21,493 bases of DNA. It comes from a virus. The notes below the pieces were generated by a model, which worked only from the letters and a program-made list of their open reading frames with translations, did no database searches and was not told where the DNA came from. A program made the translations under genes and the position numbers. Positions within the stretch are counted from its first letter, which is position 1. Each line of letters begins with the position of its first letter. Below are positions 1-6,448 of this stretch, one piece after another. The stretch is from the IMG/VR virus record IMGVR_UViG_3300013212_000017, positions 1 through 21,493 of that record, one strand, 5' to 3'.

Positions 1-859
1 CAGCACCTGAGATAAGAGTACCGGATGAACCTAGCCAAGCACATTCGAATTCCTGTGCAAACTTTTCATGGTCGAAATCCATCGCTGCGAGCGTTTCTTG
101 CTTCCACTTATCACCACGGCCAGGAACCTGCTGCCAAGGCACTTCAACATATTGATAACCGTTACCCTTGCCGGGGTTTGCTTCCTCTTCTTTAGCGCCC
201 ATGCAGGTCTTATAGAAGTGATTCAGTCCATTTGGGGTGGATGTAAATAGAATCTTGGTTGTTTCACCAGATGAAATAGTTGGGAAAACTGATGCGAAGA
301 AGTCATCCCAGTTCTCAACGAAGGCCGCTTCGTCGATGTACAGTAGGTTAACTGACTTACCACGAATAGCGCTTGAGCTGGTTGCTGCAGCGATAACTGA
401 TGAACCATTTTCAAGAAGAATTGAGCCCTTGTTCCATTCCACAACACCCTGCTGTAACCAATCAGGTAGAGATTCAAATGAGATTTTAATACGCTCAAGA
501 ATTTCTCGAGCCGCATCGCCCTTGTTTGCTAGGAGTGCAACGCGCTTAACGTCATTGAATAAAATGTAGTGTAGAATAGCTGTCGCAGCTGTTGTAGTCT
601 TACCCGCCTGACGAGATGTAACAACAGCCACATAACGGTGGTTCGTTAATTTGTTAATGATGTCTTTTTGGTAATCATACAATACAATAGGAATCAGCCC
701 GCGGTCAACGTTAACAATTTTAATGTACTTTTCAGCAAAATAGATCGGGTCGTTTTTGCATTTATGAATTTCTAAAATTTGTTCAGGAGTCCATTCCAGC
801 TGCCTGTTGGTCTTTTTGAGGTTGATGTTACCATTATAACCAATACTACGTTCAGCCAT
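1..859 (-). CDS. gp17: Terminase large subunit, gp17-like (C-terminus outside the window)
   Basis: This is the ATPase/nuclease motor that packages DNA into the prohead. My translation of the minus strand from the ATG at 859-857 stays open to the window edge and gives about 286 residues, roughly the ATPase half of T4 gp17. Visible motifs are a Walker A loop SRQAGKTT near residue 82, a Walker B strand LLYIDEAAF near 175, the coupling motif TSTPNG near 208, and SGTLISG at the cut end, all matching T4 gp17. The nuclease domain lies beyond position 1. The start codon is inside the last codons of the small terminase gene (8-base overlap), so the two subunits are probably translationally coupled. 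The family assignment is very secure; no oddity is seen in the visible part. Confidence 0.97.
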   Translation of the reverse strand, partial: MAERSIGYNGNINLKKTNRQLEWTPEQILEIHKCKNDPIYFAEKYIKIVNVDRGLIPIVLYDYQKDIINKLTNHRYVAVVTSRQAGKTTTAATAILHYILFNDVKRVALLANKGDAAREILERIKISFESLPDWLQQGVVEWNKGSILLENGSSVIAAATSSSAIRGKSVNLLYIDEAAFVENWDDFFASVFPTISSGETTKILFTSTPNGLNHFYKTCMGAKEEEANPGKGNGYQYVEVPWQQVPGRGDKWKQETLAAMDFDHEKFAQEFECAWLGSSGTLISGA

Positions 860-1250
860 CGTTTTGCTTACCCTCAAGCATCTTAAGTATGTCGGCTGTA
901 GAACCCACGAAGAGGTTATTGTTTACAGTCTTTTTACTGTCGTCGCTGCCAGATTTTCCTTGCAGGCGCTGCTTTTTCATTTGCAAATCTACCAGACCCA
1001 TGCTAAGATCAGCATATGTCTTGAGGATGGAGTTTAAGGACTCATATGCCTTTGGGTGCTGAGACTGCTGTGCAATGTTCAGCATATCTTGAACTGCCTG
1101 CTGAGAGACAGCGATGGCATCTTGTATGTTATCACGAGCAGTCTCGACATCATTTGATACCGTTTCATCAATCACTGCTGGTAGTGCATCATCATCCTGA
1201 ATGACAGGTAGAGGATTCAATCCGAGTGCTTTATCTATTGGGTTACTCAT
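852..1250 (-). CDS. gp16: Terminase small subunit, gp16-like
   Basis: This is the small terminase subunit, which forms a ring, recognises viral DNA and regulates the gp17 ATPase. The 132-residue protein is somewhat shorter than T4 gp16 (164). It has an acidic, flexible N-terminus, a predicted helical core (about residues 35-95, rich in Ala, Gln and Leu, with the segment SLNSILKTYADLSMGLVDLQ), then a basic stretch MKKQRLQGKS and a short tail. The identification rests on this architecture and on its position between gp15 and gp17. The start overlaps the gp15 stop as TAATG and the end overlaps gp17, so it belongs to the coupled late operon. Confidence 0.9.
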   Translation of the reverse strand: MSNPIDKALGLNPLPVIQDDDALPAVIDETVSNDVETARDNIQDAIAVSQQAVQDMLNIAQQSQHPKAYESLNSILKTYADLSMGLVDLQMKKQRLQGKSGSDDSKKTVNNNLFVGSTADILKMLEGKQNDG

Positions 1251-2113
1251 TAGTTATTCTCGCTAAAATCAATCATGAAGCCATATGAGCTGTTCGCTGT
1301 CACAGTGTTAGCTGCGACGACAACAGGTCTTGTATTAGCGTCAGGGTCTCCATACCATGAAACGGCTTGACCGTTTGCGTACTGACCTGGAGTTATCTGA
1401 GCTTCAGCATACGGGTCTGCATTTGCAGGGCTTGCTTCTGCGATTGTTTGACCAAATGGTGGTGCATAAAAGTTGAGATCAATCTCTTTAATGATTTTAC
1501 CACCATTCGATTTCGTTGGTCCGAATAGCCAACCTTTCATAGTAAATGTGAGCGTCCATATTAGAGCTCTACGGGTAGTGAAGTCACCTTCATATTGATC
1601 TTCCGATGATACGCTTTCGAGAGTCACAGGTACATCATATTTGAGACCTAAATCTGGATTCAAATTAAGTGTTGCAGTCCAGTCAGGGGTAAAGTATGGT
1701 AGAATTTGTTCGATGATGTAGGTACCATCCTCAGCATTTTTAACCATAATTGAAAGCGTGAATTCAAAATTATACGGCACAGGAGCATATTGATACAGAG
1801 CAGAACCAGAATCAGTTGGATTAGGAGCTGTGATTCTGTTCAGAGTTTGCCCCTTACGAGCCGAATCATAATACATATTTGACATCTCGAAGGACATACG
1901 TGGAAGCTGAATAGCAACCGGTCTATCGAGTTCAGGGTTTCCTTCTACGCGCGCAAGATATTTGTCTCTTGGGCCGTAGTTGAGCGGAACCTTCATTGTT
2001 TGCTTTGCAGTACCGTCCGCGTTAAAGCGTCTTAGGTGCAAGTCATTGAAGAGCGTTCCGAAGAATATAACATATTTGCGAATTGTGCCGTGTCCGAATG
2101 TATTGCCAAACAT
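1250..2113 (-). CDS. gp15: Tail sheath stabiliser and completion protein, gp15-like
   Basis: gp15 forms the terminator ring on top of the contracted or extended tail sheath and joins the tail to the head. The 287 residues are close to T4 gp15 (272). Shared segments recalled from T4 include the start MFG followed by a short aromatic/Arg stretch (TIRKYVIFFGTLFND versus T4 SFRRYATLMGDLF), VPLNYGPRDK versus VPITYASKEH, and the stretch IIEQILPYFTPDWTATLN versus IVEQILPYFQPHFNTTM. RRALIWTLTFTMKGWLFGP also matches T4 RRRIEWSLTFEVNGWMYPP. The C-terminal 60 residues are less conserved. It overlaps gp14 upstream and gp16 downstream by TAATG junctions. Confidence 0.95.
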   Translation of the reverse strand: MFGNTFGHGTIRKYVIFFGTLFNDLHLRRFNADGTAKQTMKVPLNYGPRDKYLARVEGNPELDRPVAIQLPRMSFEMSNMYYDSARKGQTLNRITAPNPTDSGSALYQYAPVPYNFEFTLSIMVKNAEDGTYIIEQILPYFTPDWTATLNLNPDLGLKYDVPVTLESVSSEDQYEGDFTTRRALIWTLTFTMKGWLFGPTKSNGGKIIKEIDLNFYAPPFGQTIAEASPANADPYAEAQITPGQYANGQAVSWYGDPDANTRPVVVAANTVTANSSYGFMIDFSENN

Positions 2114-2793
2114 TATACATTACCCTCGCTGAATGGGTCAACTTGTGACCAGTCGATGATACCATCGCCATCTTCCTGAAACTCATTGTTAGTGGCGAAT
2201 ACATCTCCAAGAGCATTTTCGAACGCTGTATTAGATAGTGCGGTGTTGCCAGTTCCTGCGAATGAGTAGCGGTCTTCGATAGCATCGATTTCAGGTACAC
2301 CTGTATTAAACTTCTCATTAGAGTATTCGAATACTTCGCATGTTAACTCATACATCTGTAGAGCTCCCATCTGATAAAAGACTGGCTTATTGTCTGCATA
2401 TTTAACAATAAACAGTTTCTTCATCATCGTAGAGTAGATTAAATCACCCTCACGTGGGCGAATCATTGTATCGTATTGTGCGACATCTCTATCGAACGTT
2501 CTGTTAGCAACAACAAAGCGAATCTGGTCTCTAATCTCTAGGTTGAACTTAGAAAGGAATGTACCATCGCCTTCGAAACTATCGTAGCTGCGAATGTACA
2601 TGTCGATAAGGAATGCGCTATTGTATTCGCTTACAGTATCTTCGCCATACACTTCGTCTTTATCAAGAAGAACGCGTGGGATGTAATAAATTGAGTGACC
2701 ATATATCGCAATACTTTCCACAATGAGACTCTCGATGAGATCTTGTTCCATCGAGTTTTCAAAGTTTTGAAAGTAAAAGTTAGATGAAGTCAT
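2113..2793 (-). CDS. gp14: Neck protein, gp14-like
   Basis: gp14 with gp13 builds the neck that closes the filled head and accepts the tail. The protein has 226 residues against 256 in T4. It begins MTSSNFYFQNFENSMEQDLI and carries the region ESIAIYGHSIYYIPRVL near residue 30, a typical gp14 segment, followed by the aromatic core ending in TCEVFEYSNEKFNTGVPEID. The C-terminus (WSQVDPFSEG) also looks family-typical. Gene order 13-14-15 supports it. The start is fused to the gp13 stop as TAATG, so translation by reinitiation is likely. Confidence 0.93.
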   Translation of the reverse strand: MTSSNFYFQNFENSMEQDLIESLIVESIAIYGHSIYYIPRVLLDKDEVYGEDTVSEYNSAFLIDMYIRSYDSFEGDGTFLSKFNLEIRDQIRFVVANRTFDRDVAQYDTMIRPREGDLIYSTMMKKLFIVKYADNKPVFYQMGALQMYELTCEVFEYSNEKFNTGVPEIDAIEDRYSFAGTGNTALSNTAFENALGDVFATNNEFQEDGDGIIDWSQVDPFSEGNV

Positions 2794-3536
2794 TAGCCAA
2801 TCATATCCGATACTGGAAGACTGTATGACGAAATCATTTCCTGTTCCATCTTTTGAATTTCACGGTCCGCATCTTCGAGAATTCTCTCGCCGTTGAACTG
2901 AACACCGCCAGGAAGCGACATATTGGTAAACTTAGTTAGATTCGAACCCCATTGATATTTAATCTTAGCAGTCGTATAATTCTGTAACCAGCGGTCCGCA
3001 TATACATCGGTAAAGATTTCCGGGTCAAGCACTTCATATGCTTCAACGATAAAGTACTGGCCAACGCGAACCTTATTCCAGTTCATATCGATGTGCAATC
3101 TGTCTCTGTGGCGAGTATATCTGATTGGAATCTGACCGACGAGAAGCTCGTTGATAAGTGCAAGATGTTCCATTGCCATATAATATGGAACCATGGAAAC
3201 GGATGTGAGCGTGTAGAGGTCATTCAGAGCGATTTGATACTGAATGTTGAATAGGTCACCAGATGTGTATGTCGAACCAGAGAATGGAAAGATTCTTACA
3301 GCGCCAATGATATTTTCTGGCAGCGTGATGTATTTGTTATCGATATCCAGCTGAGTAATCTCATGCTTGTAATATGTCTTCTCAGAACCATCGAAGTGAT
3401 AGTCCCAATAATAACGGAGTGCTTCATCTACGCGGTCTTCAACCTGATCCGGGTCCACGTTGATTTCAATAACAGGAGCACCCAGCTTACGTAAGCAATA
3501 CTGAATAAATTCCTGGCGTGATGTTGGTACAGCCAT
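2793..3536 (-). CDS. gp13: Neck protein, gp13-like
   Basis: gp13 is the head-completion (neck) protein that binds the portal side of the neck. The 247-residue protein starts MAVPTSRQEFIQYCLRKLGA, then PVIEINVDPDQVEDRVDEAL. This N-terminal block is characteristic of gp13 in T4-like phages of marine bacteria. It is shorter than T4 gp13 (309). The C-terminus GERILEDADREIQKMEQEMI is a predicted helix. It is the first of the four TAATG-linked neck/terminase genes. A purine-rich site (AGGGA) lies about 10 bases before the ATG, and a 32-base gap separates it from the oxygenase gene upstream. Confidence 0.93.
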   Translation of the reverse strand: MAVPTSRQEFIQYCLRKLGAPVIEINVDPDQVEDRVDEALRYYWDYHFDGSEKTYYKHEITQLDIDNKYITLPENIIGAVRIFPFSGSTYTSGDLFNIQYQIALNDLYTLTSVSMVPYYMAMEHLALINELLVGQIPIRYTRHRDRLHIDMNWNKVRVGQYFIVEAYEVLDPEIFTDVYADRWLQNYTTAKIKYQWGSNLTKFTNMSLPGGVQFNGERILEDADREIQKMEQEMISSYSLPVSDMIG

Positions 3537-3568
3537 TTTGAGTCCCTAAAATTAAATTACTACTCTAT

Positions 3569-4138
3569 TTAGCGAAACTTAGGCCCCTGAATCCAAGAAA
3601 CGAGTGATCTGCGCGTTCCGCTCGTTACTGGTGTAACTCTATGGTTTAAAAACGATGGAATAACGATAACTGTACCTTTTGCTCTGATTTGAACCGGGTC
3701 CATCTGTGGATATTGCGGGTCAATCTCAAAATCACCACCCTCATATTCGGATGGGTCAGTTAATTGCATAATTATCGAGATTTTACGGTCATACATTGTG
3801 TTGTTACCCCAAAAGGTATCACAATGCCAGTCATATTTTCCTTCGTTTGCTGCTTCGTATTTGGTGTATTGAATATCTTGTAGATAGTTTATATCAAAAC
3901 CAAATGCGTTTCTATTCGCTTCATTTGCATAATACCAGAGTGAATCTACGATAAACTTACAGCTTGGTAAGTAAGGGTCAATCCATCTGATTTCACTAGA
4001 ACGTCTATCTCCGTTTGGTGTTGAACCGTCTATTCCAAGCCCTGCAAATGCAGTTGGAAAGCTATTACCTGTTCGAATAATATCATTGACTGCGCTATCA
4101 TTTAGAGCGGCATGCCAATATTGCCATAATTGATTCAT
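3569..4138 (-). CDS. 2-oxoglutarate/Fe(II)-dependent oxygenase (prolyl hydroxylase-like)
   Basis: This is a non-haem iron hydroxylase of the 2OG-Fe(II) superfamily, 189 residues. Iron ligands are visible as H105-x-D107 (YDWHCDTFW) and H166 (PSFLNHRVTP). The 2-oxoglutarate-binding arginine is R176 or R177 in SGTRRSLVSWIQGP. The double-stranded beta-helix core spans about residues 100-185, with YEGGDFEI in the expected place. The N-terminal region (SSEIRWIDPY near 47-56) also resembles phage members of the family. Such genes are common in T4-like phages of aquatic bacteria; the substrate is unknown. It sits directly upstream of the neck genes on the same strand, so it is probably transcribed late with virion proteins. 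Confidence 0.88.
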   Translation of the reverse strand: MNQLWQYWHAALNDSAVNDIIRTGNSFPTAFAGLGIDGSTPNGDRRSSEIRWIDPYLPSCKFIVDSLWYYANEANRNAFGFDINYLQDIQYTKYEAANEGKYDWHCDTFWGNNTMYDRKISIIMQLTDPSEYEGGDFEIDPQYPQMDPVQIRAKGTVIVIPSFLNHRVTPVTSGTRRSLVSWIQGPKFR

Positions 4139-4156
4139 AATAATTTCACTTTATAG

Positions 4157-4390
4157 TTACGGTTCTACAATAGGAAGAACCTCTTGCGTAGTAATAACAC
4201 CTGATGCGATTTTTTGAGATACACCACGCCCGACTTCTTTTACGCGTTCAAGCGTTGCAACCCTGTCATATTCACCGTCTGTGAATACTGCGTTCACCGT
4301 TCTTTCATGAACAATGTTAGTATCTTCATCGGTGTACACTACAGTTACAGTTGGACCGTTTGTATATTTTTTAATTTTGTGCTTGAGCAT
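4157..4390 (-). CDS. Small hypothetical protein (77 aa)
   Basis: I do not recognise this family. The 77 residues are basic at the N-terminus (MLKHKIKKYTNG) and then look beta-rich (TVTVVYTDEDTNIVHERTVNAVF), ending in a short helix and VITTQEVLPIVEP. The reading frame is supported by a ribosome-binding-like AAAGGAA just before the ATG. It also starts immediately after the upstream stop (TGAATG), inside a dense run of same-strand genes. No signal peptide or membrane segment is seen. Confidence 0.7.
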   Translation of the reverse strand: MLKHKIKKYTNGPTVTVVYTDEDTNIVHERTVNAVFTDGEYDRVATLERVKEVGRGVSQKIASGVITTQEVLPIVEP

Positions 4391-4933
4391 TCACATTCCT
4401 TTAATGTATTTATTAGATAAGAAATTAATCTTTGTAAGTAGAAGACCTTTTGAAGTCCACGTGTCGTAATTTTCAATCACTTCAATATTATCCATAGTAT
4501 CGTACTTTTTAAGTTGATGCTGAAGTGCAGCTGAATTACCGAATGATGAAATTATCATTCCCTTGAACATACGATTGACTAAAAATTGAGTTTGCTGTGG
4601 TGTAATAACAGGATCAAACACCCAAGATTTAGAACCATTAATCGTATTGGCTAAAGCATGAATGTAGAGAAAATAGTTATCTTCGTTTCTTATACCGATA
4701 TTAAAACTTACATCTCTACCATCAACGACTCTTTTAAACGCAAGAGTCTTAGGGCTTACGACATTAGCATTCATAAAACTAAGATAGAACTCTTTACGTT
4801 CTTTATCAGTGGTAATATGCTTAGGCCAGATATATGTACCTGCTTTCATGCTTTCGAAAGAAGCATCAAACATAGAATCTATGTTCACATCTTGTAGTCT
4901 CTGGACTTCTTTTAATTGATCAAAGGTAAACAT
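4391..4933 (-). CDS. Hypothetical protein (180 aa)
   Basis: This is an unrecognised soluble protein. I place the start at the ATG at 4933-4931 (MFTFDQLKEVQRL) rather than the ATG 18 bases upstream, because 4933 forms a TAATG stop/start junction with the preceding gene, the same junction used throughout gp13-gp16. The protein is mixed alpha/beta with no clear catalytic motif that I can name. The central segment VSFNIGIRNEDNYFLYIHAL and the C-terminal region around NIEVIENYDTWTSKGLLL are the most ordered-looking. An acetyltransferase-like fold is possible but I cannot support it. It is probably part of the late structural operon. Confidence 0.75.
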   Translation of the reverse strand: MFTFDQLKEVQRLQDVNIDSMFDASFESMKAGTYIWPKHITTDKERKEFYLSFMNANVVSPKTLAFKRVVDGRDVSFNIGIRNEDNYFLYIHALANTINGSKSWVFDPVITPQQTQFLVNRMFKGMIISSFGNSAALQHQLKKYDTMDNIEVIENYDTWTSKGLLLTKINFLSNKYIKGM

Positions 4934-5505
4934 TATAAGAAAAACTCGCATACATAAGAATTTTGTCCGCTAGTGACATTAGAAAAGATATTGGATGAGC
5001 TCCAGATCCATTGTGTTGAGCCACCTGAGCTGGAGAATGTAGCACTCGCTCTTAACAAACTCGTTACTGTTCCTGAAAAGGTGTGTGTTACTTTCATTCT
5101 AGTCCAACCAGAATTTGAGTAAGTTCCGATTAATTGGAACGCAACAGATGCTAAAAAGTCTTCCCAATAAATTCCGTTAATTGTTGCACCACTATACATA
5201 TTAGATGTTCCGTCAGTAACACTTGAGCTTGGAGTTATACCAGATGAATGCCCATAATATTGAGTATATGTAGGAGCTTTAGGGTCACCGAATTCTTGGT
5301 TCTTATAAGTGGCAACAACGGTTTGAGTATCTTGAAGTACTTCGTTTGATTTACCGTGAAAATCTTGTAAATCAATTGTACCTGAAGATACACCAGCCAG
5401 TGTTCTATAATTAGCATCATTAATAGACTTATTGGCTGTGCCACTAAGACCTAACTCGATGTTAATTGCGTTAAAGCTTATAGTACCTGAACCGGGTAGT
5501 GTCAT
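4933..5505 (-). CDS. Putative tail/virion structural protein (190 aa)
   Basis: The N-terminus has the pattern GTISFNAINIELGLSGTANK followed by SINDANYRTLAGVSSGTIDL and DFHGKS. From memory this block recurs at the start of baseplate- or tail-associated proteins in marine T4-like phages. The remaining 130 residues are Ser/Thr/Gly-rich and beta-type, ending in VCEFFL. Its role is inferred to be a minor tail or adhesion protein. The start has no clear Shine-Dalgarno site: the ATG sits in TAATACATGACAC, 3 bases after the upstream stop, so it probably depends on coupling with the 64-residue gene before it. Confidence 0.7.
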   Translation of the reverse strand: MTLPGSGTISFNAINIELGLSGTANKSINDANYRTLAGVSSGTIDLQDFHGKSNEVLQDTQTVVATYKNQEFGDPKAPTYTQYYGHSSGITPSSSVTDGTSNMYSGATINGIYWEDFLASVAFQLIGTYSNSGWTRMKVTHTFSGTVTSLLRASATFSSSGGSTQWIWSSSNIFSNVTSGQNSYVCEFFL

Positions 5506-5508
5506 GTA

Positions 5509-5703
5509 TTACTGCTGCAGTTGAGCCTGCGCCTGAGCAATAATATTACGTAGAAGCGGATCTACGATACGGTGAGGTAGTTCCTGTAAACCACCAACGA
5601 TAACGTTAAGTTCGTTAACGTTCAGGGTAAGTGTTACAGTTGGTGCCTGTTGAGCGGATACTGATTCGTTTTCTACCATTGGGTCGAGTTCTGGATTAGC
5701 CAT
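5509..5703 (-). CDS. Small hypothetical protein (64 aa)
   Basis: This is a 64-residue acidic protein with a disordered N-terminal third (MANPELDPMVENESVSAQQA). A beta-alpha segment (TVTLTLNVNELNVIVGGLQE) and a helix rich in Ala and Gln at the C-terminus (PLLRNIIAQAQAQLQQ) follow. Similar small proteins occur in T4-like phages of aquatic bacteria, with no function known to me. A strong ribosome-binding site AAGGAGAA precedes the ATG by about 6 bases, which supports expression. Confidence 0.75.
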   Translation of the reverse strand: MANPELDPMVENESVSAQQAPTVTLTLNVNELNVIVGGLQELPHRIVDPLLRNIIAQAQAQLQQ

Positions 5704-5720
5704 TATATATTCTCCTTGAT

Positions 5721-6098
5721 TTATATATTTGCACTTGGTGCTGTTGGTTCAGCCCATGGAAGGGCATCTGAGTCGACTTCAATCTGTGGCTTCTTGATTG
5801 CGTCGATCTGTTTTTGAATTTGTTCTTCGATATGTTCTTTGTATGTCGGGTTATTATTTACAACTTCTTGAATCCAACCGATAACCATAGCTTCAGTCAG
5901 TGTCTCGTATGTTGTAAAGTTTACAGGGTCTACTTGGTCAGGTTCAAACGGGGTTGCTCCAGTAAATGTACCCGAGTTACCTTCTTCATCTGTTCCAGTA
6001 AGCGTCCATCGAGTTTGAACAATAATGTCGTTGAGTTCCACAGATGGGTCATCTGTTTTCTTTAGACTTGTTATTTTCCATTTGTATGTTAGTGTCAT
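5721..6098 (-). CDS. Hypothetical protein (125 aa), conserved in aquatic T4-like phages
   Basis: The protein opens MTLTYKWKITSLKKTDDPSV, with beta-strand segments (NDIIVQTRWTLTGTDEEGNS), then a helical region with aromatic residues (TLTEAMVIGWIQEVV) and a long charged helix (HIEEQIQKQIDAIKKP). This pattern matches a domain of unknown function seen next to fibre genes in cyanophages (I believe DUF7936, from memory). A fibre-associated role is inferred from position only. The ATG overlaps the fibre stop codon (ATGA). Two TATAAATA octamers lie in the last 50 bases of the fibre gene, and the upstream one (6143-6136) is well placed to transcribe this gene late. Confidence 0.75.
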   Translation of the reverse strand: MTLTYKWKITSLKKTDDPSVELNDIIVQTRWTLTGTDEEGNSGTFTGATPFEPDQVDPVNFTTYETLTEAMVIGWIQEVVNNNPTYKEHIEEQIQKQIDAIKKPQIEVDSDALPWAEPTAPSANI

Positions 6099-6448
6099 GT
6101 ATTTATACCCATATTATTGATTTTTTCTTCAAGTCTATTTATATGTAGCTGTTGCTCTTTGATAGCTTCGATGAGTAGTGGGATGATCTTTTCCTTATCT
6201 ACGGTTAGATATTCACTATCATATCCTACAAGTTCTGTTGCATGATTATTGAATGGTGCAAGTACTACAGCGTCAGGAATTACTTCTTGAATTTCTTGAG
6301 CAATAACACCGGTTTCATGCATATTGAGCGGCTTAAATCCAATCTCTTCGATATTATCTACCCAGTCAAATTCAACACCACTAATTCTCATTAGCTTATC
6401 AATAGCATTTGTGATTGGCTTGATATTTGTCTTTAAACGTCTATCGGA
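6095..6448 (-). other. Region encoding the S74 self-cleaving chaperone domain
   Basis: The codon of the predicted cleavage Ser (S1927) is at 6448-6446, within GCT-TCC-GAT-AGA-CGT read on the minus strand. Everything downstream encodes the released trimerisation chaperone of about 13 kDa. The mature fibre would therefore end near residue 1926. The assignment follows from known endosialidase-type S74 domains; cleavage itself is inferred. Confidence 0.8.

Noticed and set aside
68-569. Frames on either strand at 68-569
   Set aside because: These are shadows of the large terminase gene, which runs uninterrupted on the minus strand from 859 to 1.
5719-5725. TATAAAT before the 64-residue gene as a late promoter
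   Set aside because: The transcript would begin within the ribosome-binding site; the match is incomplete.
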